A stretch of DNA of 64,000 nt, taken from assembly GCF_000090795.2 (NCBI RefSeq), contig NW_003546509.1:47435-111434 (forward strand). Direction: 5' to 3'. This DNA is from Amphimedon queenslandica (taxonomy: Eukaryota; Porifera; Demospongiae; Haplosclerida; Niphatidae). The notes under the pieces are model-generated. The model searched no databases. It had not been told where the DNA came from and saw only the letters and a program-made list of their open reading frames with translations. Positions 45,801 through 56,577 of this stretch are shown piece by piece (the stretch's first letter is position 1; every line of letters starts with the position of its first letter). Position numbers and translations under genes: made by a program.

Positions 45801-47780
45801 TGAAGTGTTTTGTAAGAAGTGGTTTGAGGTTGGAATCAATCCCATTAAACAAGAGACTGAGGCCAATACTCCTAGTCATGGCTCTTCCTTTCAAAGCTCA
45901 CCCTACTACATGCATTCTGGTGACTATGATAAAGGTTAGTCTAGATTCTGCAATTTGTACATGTATGTGTATAAGAGTCATTAGTGGCACTTATACACGT
46001 AGCACTGATAGATTTTTATTGATGTTGTAACTGTAATCAATATGTTTGAATGTTAGTGCATTTCTAGTAGATTTACACACCCAAATGTACATGTCTTTTC
46101 ATGCCTAATATGATATGAATTATATGTCACACAATGTGAATGTATATTGTGTGCATTTGCCAGTATCTACTGGGCTATTCTACATGCATGTACATGCATG
46201 TATAATTGCGCTAATTTCATCAATATTCCTGAAAGGGAAATGCAGTACATGTATGTACATTAAGCGCCTGATGTACATGTACAACCACACCCAACCCCTT
46301 TACTCTTCCCTCTTTCTCCCCCTATTTCTCTCCTCTCCATTGTCCCCTTTTCTCTCTTGTTTCTCTTATAGCATTAGGTGAGGGGTTTAGTCGGTTTGTC
46401 GAGTTCAATCCTGATCAACAGTCAATCAGTGATAGACCCGAGTGGTGCTACATTCACTACAGGACAATGTACTATCAGACTCAAGGGTACCCACTGGAGT
46501 TCCAATGGATGGCATGCACTCTTTCACTACTACACAAGCTAGTAAGCACAATGTAATGCTTGTATGTGATTCTGTACTGTATGTCATAGTTCTGCGTATG
46601 GCAGTTGGGGAGGGGTCGGGACAACCACCTCAGCAAATGAACCAACCACATGGCAACCAGTTCATCACATAGACCAACCATGCAATTAATACTAATAACC
46701 ATACATAAAACATGATATTGTAGTCTACTAGTATGGTGTACATAAACTTAAAAAGAACAATATTAGTCTCTGCCACGTCTAATTTTTTTTCTAAGCAGAA
46801 CCCTGGTATGTGTATGTATCATAAGGCAGTACATTTTAATGATTTTATGTGTAACAAGTTTGTGAATTGTTATTAGGTTCAGAACTGGACTCATAAAGCT
46901 GCTATGTGTGGGTTCAATTTAGTACCAGTTCACTCATTGGGGGTCCTAGGATTAGTGGACAGCACTAATGACCAGCCACATCCATTCTTAAACTCAATTG
47001 TGCTGTCATTCCAGCTACCATCAGAATATCAAGTCTATCTCAATGGTATGTGACACTCCTATTGTTATTGTTATAGTTTAGCATCCACTTACTTACTGTA
47101 GATCTACAACAAGATGATCATTCAGTTTTCTTAATAAATTTTTTTCAACTGATTTTAGACAAGTAGGTAGTATTGTCTTATTTTAATATCCACAAATCAT
47201 ATTTTATGTACATGTACATGTACACATGCTCATACCATATATAGTGAAAAATTTTTGTGGCCCAAAAATTTTGTCGATTCATCCAAAAATTGATTTTGTA
47301 GCTTTACTTTTTGTGGTTTTATACTTTCAGCCATCTACATGTAAATCAATTTTTGCAGATTTTATTTTCATAAATTTTGAAAAAAATGCCAAATCCATAA
47401 AAATTTTGGACCATGAAAATTTTTGCTATACGGTAATTATCTTAATATCTTTACACTTTTATACATGTAGGTTAGGATTCCTTCTTGATCCAACCAGTTT
47501 GATGGAGTTAGGCTCTCCTGATTATTACTGGAAGCCCCAGCTTTCAACAGTCTTATCAAGTGTATTTATTCATCATACTGGTGTGGCTATTGTCCAGCCC
47601 CTCTATGAGTCTAGAGCCCCTGGTTTCAAGTGGCTGGCAAATAATTATTACTTACAACAAAAGTCAACGTCTCAGAGCGTCCTAAACAAGTATGACGAAT
47701 TGATAGAAACTTTTAAAACACTTTTAACTAACACTAAAGAGTTATTAATATTGTGTAATAAAGCTAAGCAGGAATACTAA
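33829..47780 (+). CDS. DEPDC5: DEPDC5 / Iml1, GATOR1 complex subunit
   Basis: About 30 small exons spread over 14 kb. DEPDC5 is the scaffold of GATOR1, the RagA/B GTPase-activating complex that restrains TORC1 on the lysosome when amino acids are scarce. Start [20 protein letters not shown], then blocks matching vertebrate DEPDC5 in order: [110 protein letters not shown]-like [13 protein letters not shown], the DEP domain (about 44427-45590: [28 protein letters not shown]), and C-terminal [16 protein letters not shown] and [27 protein letters not shown]. The stop is TAA at 47778-47780, 20 bp from the convergent gene. It is the longest gene here only because its introns are swollen with TACATG tracts, 186-bp repeats and fold-back elements. 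Confidence 0.93.
34340..34745. repeat. 186-bp tandem repeat, array C (two units, DEPDC5 intron)
   Basis: Palindromic core at 34552 (CCCTGTACTATAGTACAG) with a degenerate one near 34366, 186 bp earlier. The unit ends abruptly near 34740. Confidence 0.85.
36121..36308. repeat. Fold-back element (MITE-like), DEPDC5 intron
   Basis: Ends TACCATGAAATTTATGTGAC and, in reverse complement, TACCACAAAATTTATGTACC. AT-rich body with no coding capacity. Related in style to the elements at 47232 and 54354. Confidence 0.65.
36440..36481. repeat. (TACATG)n tract
   Basis: About seven perfect hexamers. One of dozens of TACATG/GTACAT tracts in DEPDC5 introns. Confidence 0.95.
36650..36880. repeat. Transposon-like fragment with inverted ends and G/C runs
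   Basis: Begins GCAGGGCTTTATTTAGGG and ends with an imperfect inverse (ATCCTAGATGAAGGCCTGC). Strand-asymmetric GGGGGG/CCCCCC runs stand out against the AT-rich surroundings. Probably a non-autonomous DNA transposon remnant. Confidence 0.5.
37378..37648. repeat. Fold-back element with 20-bp terminal inverted repeats
   Basis: TGGTGCGTGGGCGGATCAAA at 37378-37397 is the exact inverse of 37629-37648. It directly abuts another hairpin element at 37662. Confidence 0.75.
37662..37809. repeat. Palindromic MITE, 148 bp
   Basis: Long imperfect hairpin. AAAGCACTGTTGA at the left end is exactly inverted at the right end. The inner arms TACGGAAATTATTGCAC and GTGCAATAATTTCCGTA and the GTAGCAC/GTGCTAC pair also match. 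Confidence 0.85.
37990..38270. repeat. 186-bp repeat, degenerate units D (DEPDC5 intron)
   Basis: Contains ACAGGGTCATTGGCCAAATTTT and TTTGAGTGAATTCTGATCAA blocks of the family, but the palindrome core is lost. Confidence 0.7.
41285..41470. repeat. Polypyrimidine (CT-rich) intron tract
   Basis: Nearly continuous TCTCTCTC/CTTCCTC sequence immediately after a DEPDC5 donor site. May influence splicing or form a triplex, but most likely simple-sequence drift. Confidence 0.8.
42843..42876. repeat. (TACATG)n tract
   Basis: Five to six perfect hexamers just inside the intron after the exon ending KNQKRDF. A similar tract lies at 45018-45044. Confidence 0.95.
44080..44245. repeat. MITE with TAAAGGCGGAATTACAATAT ends
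   Basis: 166-bp element. Terminal AAGGCGGAATTACAATAT is inverted as ATATTGTAATTCCGCCTT. An inner 13-bp hairpin (CGCTGGAATAGAA, 44171-44183, with its inverse at 44189-44201) sits in the second half. Confidence 0.85.
47232..47435. repeat. Fold-back MITE, DEPDC5 last intron
   Basis: Left end ATAGTGAAAAATTTTTGTGG pairs with the reverse complement of the right end, ATAGCAAAAATTTTCATGG. The body repeats the AATTTTTGTGG and TTTTTGCAG words seen at 36121 and 54354. Confidence 0.75.
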
Positions 47781-47800
47781 AAATAAAAATTATGTTTTTT

Positions 47801-50204
47801 TTATTTTGAAGTCAGTGGATATTGCTCAATGTCTGTACTATCAGGATCTTGAGATTTCTTTCTGTTGTATCGCCTGATAAGAGTAACAATCCCTAGTATT
47901 ATTAGAATCGGGGAGCATATCATTGCAACTAGCAATGCAAAAAGGATTATGATCATCCAGAGATTAATGACGAATATGCTATGAATGTTGCTTAGCAGGA
48001 CTAATGCAATCGTTATGAGCGTAGCTATTCCAGTCCCACTTGTTAGCTCGATGAGTACAACATTATTATCTTTGTCATAGTCGAGGAGCAAGCTTGCAAC
48101 AAACCCGCCAACCATCACGTCATATAGGATAGCATAGCATAAGAATATGGGGACTTTGAGTGGATACACTATCTTTGCTACTATACTGGTTGCTTCCTCT
48201 CTTTGTTTGGCTTCTGTTTTGACTTCACTATAATTCAAGTCTTGTAATAATTTCTGAGCCTTCTCGTTAGCATCCTCAGCCACTGTGTTTTTACCCTGGA
48301 ATGCAATCTCTGCAAAGCCTGGCTCTTCTAGCAAGCCAATCATGTCAATGAATAAACCAATTGAAAATGACTGTAGCCAATAGTAGTTGATAACAAAGTA
48401 AGACACTACACCCATGAATGGGAGACTCCAGCCACCAATGATGACTGCCCATAGGAACGGTGTAGCAACATATGTCCCTCCATTAACATCACTGTCCTCC
48501 TGCCATATCTTGATCCCTACCGACACAACGCACATTAGATGAACAAAAACCTGCCCGATGACGTGAAATAAGAATCGCACAACGACTCGCGTGTAACTGC
48601 TGTCGTTTTTTGTCAGCGAAGACAATCCACGAATGCTTCTAATAGTGGCTACGGACATTAGCGTCCGCCCAATGTACACTGATAGTACAAGATAGAAGCT
48701 GCCAATGAGGAACAAGGTAAAGCTAACTCTAGCTTGTGAGTTGGTGGGATGGAATGTTCCGCCTCCGAGTAGCTCAAACAGATCAAGAACAACCAGTGGA
48801 TAGATGAGTAGTTCTCCTAGGATTGTACGTGCTAGCTCAAACCACTCGTTAAATTTCTTTGCCCACTTCCCTGGGGTTTGGAAGCATGGACAAAAGCAGC
48901 ACAAGTTAACCTTGCTTATTTCATCATCGTCATCTTCATCTTCATCCTCTTTTCCCCTTCTTGTACACTTTCTATAACAAAACTTGCATGTCTCCAGCTC
49001 ATAGAAGTATAAGAAAGTATCGATGCATGCCAGCACAGTGTTAGTTGAAGCTAGTACAATATAGATCCCATTGAAGAGTCTATTTGATGCATATTGTGTG
49101 TTCACTAATGAGAAGAATAGCTGAAACAGTGTGATAAAGAGCTCAATGAAGACCCAGATATCACCAATGACCTTTGGCATACCAGGTAAGAGAAACTTAC
49201 GAGACATCAGTGAGCCCATTTCTGAACTTTCTTTAAGGCTTTTAGACATTGGTGGGGCCTCTAGCTTCCCTGGATACTTTATGATGCTTTTTTGTGGATC
49301 TGTTATGCCTCGAATGATTCTCTTTCCTGCCGACTTTTGCTCTTGGGCATCAATTGAGTCGTATCCTTTTCTAGCTACTTCAATGTGTTTCACTATAAAT
49401 TTAAGTGTCTTGGTAGCTCTCTTCCTCACTGACGGTGCCATCCTTTCAAAACTACAAACAATATAGTATCAGAGTAAGAACATATAGATTTACCTGCTTG
49501 TTTCTTGAACTGATGTGGCTTGGTTGTCACCGACCTATTGACAAAAGTATGCATAGTTATTTTATAAGATATTAGGCTTTCTTACCAACGGAGTCATTTC
49601 ACTATCATGTTCTTTCTATAGAAAATAATAAAACTAAAAATAATATCTTTATAACAGTTTCACATACTTCAATTGGTGGTGATGGCCCTCTTGGAGGTGA
49701 TGATGAGACTGGCTTTACATAACTGAAAGGCTCTGAGGATTGTGGAGACCTTGGCTCATAGTGAGGTGGAGGGGAAGGCCCTGGTGATGGAGAAGGAGAT
49801 GAAACTCTTTGTGAGGGAGACCGAGATGAAGGGGATCCTGTTGGTGGAGATGGAGAAGTTGAAGGTTTCTGTGGTGGTGGCTCCTGCTCTGGAGGAGGTT
49901 CATCTACTGAAGGAACAATTACTAATGGAAGTGGTTGCTCATACAATGGAGGGAGTTGAGGTGAGACTGATGGTGATGGAGGTGTTACAGAACGCTCAGT
50001 TGGCTGGGGTGTGTGTCTCTCTGGTACTTGTAGTGTACTTAAAGACTCAGAACTTTCCACTAAAGCTTGACTCTGTATTGGTTTTTCTTTTGAGCTAATG
50101 TGAGAAGGAGAAGCAGATCTTGACCTTGAACTTGATCTTGGTCTCTTGAGTATTATAGTTTTTCCACTAGCTGTAGCAGAATCCAGTGATCCCTTTCTAT
50201 CCAT
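47801..50204 (-). CDS. Proline/serine-rich multi-pass membrane protein (unknown family)
   Basis: Exon 1 (50204-49673) encodes a long cytosolic-type region, MDRKGSLDSATAS..., with an Arg/Ser-rich start (RPRSSSRSRSASPS) and dense PPSP/PSPP motifs suited to SH3 or WW binding. Two short exons (KEHDSEMTPL; VGDNQATSVQETS) splice in frame to the main exon (SFERMAPSVRKRATK..., to 47801). This has about eight hydrophobic segments, e.g. IWVFIELFITLFQLFFSL, VSFTLFLIGSFYLVLSVYI, ATLITIALVLLSNIHSIFV and LLVAMICSPILIILGIVTLI. A loop combines cysteines and acids: CKFCYRKC, then an Asp/Glu run, then CCFCPCF. It overlaps no neighbour and is convergent with DEPDC5. I do not recognise the family; transporter, channel or scaffold are all open. 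Confidence 0.8.
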
Positions 50205-50700
50205 GCCTTATAAACTGCTCTTTATGAGCCAATGCACAATACTGTACCAGGGCCTATTGTCTAAGTGCTATACTACTCTAGCTATTGGGGTAGAGCAGGG
50301 ATATTTTATACAAAATTGAGAAACCATACAAAGCACACAGTGTCATCCTAGAATGTACTACTAGATCCACCTGTTAGGCTGTATATCAGAAGTATGGTTA
50401 GACGTATCTATGGGTTTGATCACTCATACATAGGGAGTAAGCCTAAGGCTATACTTTTATGCATTTACATATGCTCTGTCAGTGACTGAATGGTGACAAA
50501 GCCAGGACAATAAAATTCATGAAATTCAGATAGTCTCATTGACATTAACTATGTGAAGTGGTTAAGTGTTTAATTATTAGTGGTGTGTTTGTGTGTACAT
50601 GTATGCCTAATAATTCTATTCCCTGTTGGTTTGAGGAGTGTCTCTTTGTGGTATAAACCACTAGAGGAAGAGAAGAAGCACAGCAAGACAACTACTGATC
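50205..50700 (+). other. Promoter and non-coding first exon region of the KIF13-like gene
   Basis: No coding segment for a kinesin motor is present here. The frame leading into the downstream start codon has an in-frame TAG at 50662-50664, so this part is 5' UTR and promoter, shared with the divergent membrane-protein gene. Confidence 0.55.
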
Positions 50701-53700
50701 ATGTAAGTGAGAAACACTATATTGTATATATTTTTATTATTCACGATAGGTCTCAATCTGAGGGGGAAAAAGACTCATTTCTGAGCCCTCTGTTATGTAT
50801 TAATGACCAGTTAGTTGATTTGGAATGTAGTAATGACATAAGCATAAGTGATGCTGTGAAGTCGTTTGAGGAAGAACAAATCCCAGGTATTTATGACTTG
50901 AAGTAAGACTTTAAGTTTTGTGTAGTATTATGTGATTCAAGACTGCTGCTGTCTTTAACAGAAAGGTCTTCTCCTATAGTGAGGTTAGACATTAAGAGTC
51001 ACGAGTGACTCTGACAATAATCCTTTTAGGGCATTTGATGATTGGTTGGCTCATAATGAAGAAAGAGTAATCCAGTCAGCTATTTTGGCACATCAGCTCA
51101 TCAGTGAAGCCATTTCATTGTCAGACTCACAAACTGCTGCCTTCAAAGTAGCATTGACTGTAAGATATCATACATTATTAGTATAACATGCATATACTTT
51201 TACTTAATGCTTCATTGCTTGTATTTTACCTGCCTAGATTCCCAAAGTATTTTTGAGTCTGCATCACAGGACTAAAGAAGATATTTCAACAAGTAGTGAC
51301 ATAGTATTCATTAAGATTACTGATAGCAAGAGAAATTATGAATCCACCTGTTCACTGAGCCGTTTTGCTGAGGTTATATCAAGAATAAAATCTGAACAGG
51401 TTTGAAAATTTAAGCAGTTATAAAAATGGTATTATTTTTGTCAAACTTATATTTATGATAGGATTACAGAATTGACAAGTTCTTTGACTCTTCCTTACAT
51501 CAAAAAAACCAAGTTCTATTGGGGATTGCTAATATATCCTGTGAATGTCTAGCCTATGATACACCTTTTGTGTGGGATGCACCTATTGTCAGTCAGACGG
51601 GAAAGGTATAATTAAAGAATCTTTATAATGCATTGATATTCTTATTATTAGACCACTGGGAAATTGAAATTGAGATTAGAATGTGTACCATGTGAGTTAA
51701 TTTTGTTATAATCTAATTATGCTAATAATTCATTAATAGCATCAGAAATGAGTGTAGGCTCTAATTGCAGCCCTGGAGCAAATGTTAAATCAGATAAGAA
51801 TGATATTACAGCCAAATTTACAATCATGGAAGCCAGTGGTATTCCAATCAATTACTCCCATGAGCTTAGCTGTCTGTACCAGTTCTTGGAAAGAGATGAG
51901 AAATGTGTTGTTCCTTCACTTGAGTACAGGAATGGAATCCACCAATTTCAGCACTCGCAAACATTCAAAATAAATAAGGAATTGATGGAATTCATTGAGA
52001 ATGACACATTGGGCATTCAAGTATGGGGAAGTTTGGAACCAAGTACCCTCATTGTTGAAGGTTTGTCAATGTAGTATTAAACTATTAATTAATTCTGTCA
52101 GCCAAATAATGATAATAATTAGAATTTTACCACTACAGTGTACAATGCTTTAATAACCTTGTACTAGTTAGAAATAGCTAAAAGAAGTAAGTTATACTAA
52201 ATTCTACTTTGTAGAATCGTTATCTGAGAAAAAATGTCACATACCAAAGAAATTAGAAATTTGGGTAGAGATTATGGAACTGAATGATAATGGTGATTTC
52301 GTGCCAGTGGAAGTGAAAAATAAACAAGATGTTAAAACAGGTGGTATCTATAGAATACATCAAGTAAGTAATTGATTTTTATTTCATCATTATTTGATTG
52401 AGTATTAGGGTCAAGTTCATCGTATTCATGTTAAAGTGATACCTGTTGAAGAAATGGGAAATGATAATACTAGTACAATTACTAGTGCTGCAATATCCAG
52501 TGTAGCAATAAGTGACTTACAAATTATTCATAGTCACAATGCAACGTCATTGGACACTTATCAAGAAGTAAATGGTAAAAGGTTAGCCAGCAGCTACCTT
52601 TGAAAGCATAAGAAATGTTTAAATTAATTTTTTTAAATTACATACAATAGTTATGTTCATAAGATGCTAACTAATGTATTTTTCTCTTAGTACATTGAAT
52701 GATATAGTGAAGTATCAAAGTACTGGTACATCAGAGAAAGTTTTAAAAAGACATTCCATTATTGAATCAACACCTGAGATTGCAGTGAGATAACTAATTG
52801 CATTATTTTTGATTGCATCTTTATGTCATTAGCCTCAATGTATGGCTCCAGCATTAAACACTGATCCTCTTCCAGGACTAGAGAAAAGGATCCCTTTGTT
52901 ATTTATCAGCCCAAGTAGCAGGTACTACACTACATGATTGTAATAATAAATAATGATGAAGCAACTATGTGTTTTATTTTTATCATCAGTGAGAAAGAGG
53001 GTACAGAAGACAATAGAGATGATGTACTATCCTTACCAATTATCAAGAGAAATGATAATGAGGTATATAGCCCATAGCATGGAAGAGGATATACTGTCTA
53101 CAAGATGATTTATTGATGAGAGTATATTATATTTCACAAATTCTCATCTGTGTATGTAATTGGTTTATAAAGCAGAACCCAATCACAAATGCATAAGATA
53201 GTATTTTTCTAACATTTATATAATTGCTATTTTTGTTTTAGCTAAGTACAGTTGTATCGTGGGATTCATCAGCTCATCAGTGTCTCAATAAAGTCTCACA
53301 GCCTCATGAAAGGATATTTGCTGTCGTTCATGTAACAGTTAAATTCAATGATCATCCTACCTTTAACCTCCAACTAAAGAAAAAGATCTGCTTAAAAGTT
53401 TATAGGAAAGGTGGATTTGGGGTGTCTCTCTCAAAGACATTTACAAGAGCAGTTAGCTACGCATGCCAATGCCTTGAAATTAACAGGTTTTATTTATTTG
53501 TAGGGCCTCAGAACAAAATGTGGTGTGACATATGAAATAGTAAAGAGTGCATTCTCCAGTGAAAAACCTAGGAATGATATCTCAAATCCTACATTCATTG
53601 AGCTCGGAAAAGATGATAATGCCATCGACAAAATCAAATCAACTTTGGTACGTATTGGTGATGCCTTACTACTAGACCGCCTAAAACAGGTGAGTATGCT

Positions 53701-56215
53701 TCATGTGACTGTAATGCATTACATCATTACATTTTAGCAAGTATTTCTAATGGAGAGTATATCATTGGATGGTAAAGGATTGAGGAAGCATTTCATTACA
53801 AAGCCTAGGAAAGCTCCTATTGCAACAAACCTGGATCTTATGCAAGATTCTATATCAGAATCGAGCATATTCATGAGAGATGGTGATTATGAGGATGATG
53901 TAGAGAATGGTGGTGGTATCAAAGTGACACTGGTACGGAGGCTGAGAAGCACTAAGAGTGTACAAAATAGGCTACCACTACCATCAAATGTTGTAACTAC
54001 AATTGTTGAGTAAGTGCATGTAGCTTAAAGGCAGATGTATGATTACTAATTTACTAGTGACTATTCTTCTGAGAATAGTGAGACGCCTAATGACTTTGAA
54101 ACAGTGGAAGATAAAGTCATTGATGAGGTAGTGACATGTCTCAAGCTGCCTTAATACTATATTTCTATGTTATAGGAAATTGTATTGGAGAACAATGAAG
54201 GGAACACAATGGAAGTTGTGTCTTCACCAGAATGTTCAGATAAAGCACATGTGCTAACAGATGCAATAGTAAGGGCTAGCCTTGTATGCCTTTTTAATTC
54301 TAGTAGGTGCTAATTTTTAAAGTTACTCAAAAATTTTGTGTACTACTGTAGAATGCCTTTTTTTTTCGACAAGGGCTGTAAATTTTTATGAATTTGCCTA
54401 AAAATCTATTTTTTGGATTTAATTTTTGCAAATTTATGCCGTCGCCATCTTTTATCATAATAATTTGATTTTTGTGAAAGTAATTTTTGCAAATCTTCAA
54501 AATCACGATATCTGTGAAATTTATAGCCCTTGAAAAAAAGGCGCCTGGCTATTCATATTTAACATACAGCTATCATATTTTTATCCTTTTTTGTATAGTT
54601 CAAATCTGAAGAGAGTAATGAAAGTGCTGCCATAAGTATTGATAAAGAAAATTCTGATACAGAACCAGCTCAACAAGAGGTCAAAATCCATATCTACTCT
54701 AATTTTACAAACTTTTGCATACACCTTTACTTTAGCAGCATGGGCATGTGTACCATATTATTTTATTTCACTGGTGTAGTAATACTTCTACACATAAATT
54801 TATTGTTCAAAAATAGATTAATTTTTTGCATTTTTGATTCCATAAAATGTGTTGCAAGCGGCTCAACTTACACTGATTATTTTGATTGTCACTTATTTCA
54901 AATAAAATTGCATTATATTGATGCATGTATAATAATGGTTTTATGTGTAGGCTGCTGATGGACCCACAATTGATCTTGACAAGTGCCCACCTAATTTGAT
55001 TAGCCAAACTAAAGATATGAATTTGTCATTAGCAGTATCTACATCCTCAGTTCACTCGTCAATTTCAAACAAGGATGATGAAGGGATAGAGTCAATCAAC
55101 CCTTCTATAGCTACTGAAGAGACGGCTATACAACAGGTGGGCAGTAAGTATTAAATAGGGTACATTATAATGTACATGTAAATGAGCATGTCTAGTGATG
55201 ATTGTTTGTTTAATATGTGTTTTCAGCAATTATGAAGGATTTTTGACACCAAGGTTGCAATCAAGTATTACTACTTTTTACTCTATAGGATGAAACCTAT
55301 AGTTCTGATATTGTAAATGATGTTACTGAAGATGCTGTCAGTATTTCCGATGAAGTTATTGATGTCCCTATAACTCAAAATGCTGAGGGAATTGTATCTG
55401 CTGTTCAAGAAGATAAAGAAGGCATTGTTGGTTGTATTGAAGAAAATTCTGATCTCATTAAGGGACCAGTAATTATTATTAATGATGACAACAGCTCAGA
55501 AAATCAAAATGGCATTAATGAAATACCTGCTGTAGAAGAATGTAAAGGGAGCACTGTAGCAGTTCAAGATAGTTTTGTTAATGACAGTGAGATAACAGAA
55601 GATGATGACAAAAATTTTAATTTGAAAACCTCAAAAGAAGAGCACAAAAGCGATAGCGATTTGGATATCGACAAGTATCTTACTATACCTTACTATAATT
55701 AAATTAGTTCAAATTTTTAGATTAACAGATGACACCTCTTCAAGTATTAATGATGAGTCATGCCATTTGAGTGATAGTACATCGTCTGACAAAGAAACTC
55801 TAAAACTGGAAGAAAAGGTCCATTGAGATTGGCTTGCTTGTACACTTCAATTTATGCCCTTTTGCTACATGTAGGTAATGGTTGAAGCCTCTGGCACTTT
55901 CAAAATGGGAACAATTAAGTTTATTGGGAAAACAAAATTTGCTTCTGGTGAATGGATTGGAATAGAATTGGATAAACCACAAGGTCCTTAAAATGATATT
56001 TTAAGTACATTAATTGTATTAATACAGGTAAAAACAATGGCAGTGTCAGTGGTGTTGCCTATTTTAAATGTAAAGAGAAGTTCGGGGTGTTTGTAAGGAG
56101 GAACAAAGTTGTGCACGGTCCTTCAAAGATGATACCTTCTGTCAAGCGCACCAAACCAAAAAGATGTCAATCATTTAACCGTCAATCATCAAATGAATGG
56201 AAACAATTCTTTTAA
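50701..56215 (+). CDS. Motor-less KIF13-like protein with C-terminal CAP-Gly domain
   Basis: The start codon appears to be assembled by splicing: AT at 50701-50702 and G at 50750, giving MSQSEGEKDSFLSPLL. The first exon's alternatives all hit stops. The protein follows the tail of kinesin-3 KIF13A/B: LLGIANISCECLAYDTPF...APIVSQTGKTTGKL, FTIMEASGIPINYSHEL, LGIQVWG, LEIWVEIMELNDNGDFVPVE, KTGGIYRIHQGQVHRIHVKV (KIF1/KIF13 tail domain), VSWDSSAHQCLNKVSQPHERIF, CGVTYEIV, and LLLDRLKQ...VFLMESISLDGKGLRKH. Acidic low-complexity exons (54060-55690) lead to a CAP-Gly domain (FASGEWIGIELDKPQGKNNGS...YFKCKEKFGVFVRRNKV), as in KIF13B/GAKIN. No motor or FHA domain lies upstream. It should bind cargo and EEY-type tails without moving itself. 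Confidence 0.83.
54354..54546. repeat. Fold-back MITE in a KIF13-like intron
   Basis: TGCCTTTTTTTTTCGACAAG...GGGCTGTAAATTT at the left pairs with AAATTTATAGCCCTTGAAAAAAAGGCGCC at the right. AT-rich body with TTTTTGCAAAT words shared with the 36121 and 47232 elements. Confidence 0.75.
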
Positions 56216-56577
56216 TTGTAATGACTGAATGTGTTTAATAATAAGATATGTATAATGTAAGTGTCAATATTCAGTAGTGTTACAAACGTACATGTATATC
56301 CTTAAATAAATGAAATTTTACTTCAATTTTGGCCCAAATTTTACAGAGATTAAAAATGATTACAACTACTTCCATGCATGCTGGTATAATTAAATTTAGC
56401 TATATGACTGAGTCAGACTGACTACAGATTCATTAAAGCTCTTTATGAGATCATTCGATTCTTTCTCCTTTATTAGCTAAAATCTCAATTTTTTATTAGA
56501 ACTAAAAATGTAAAACTAACACAATTACTAATCACTATAGTCTCTAAAAATTGTTTTTTGGTAGGATTTCTATTACT
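56216..56577. other. Intergenic between convergent KIF13-like and receptor genes
   Basis: AT-rich 3' flanks with an AATAAA-like signal region near 56300 (TTAAATAAATGAAA). Nothing else supported. Confidence 0.5.
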
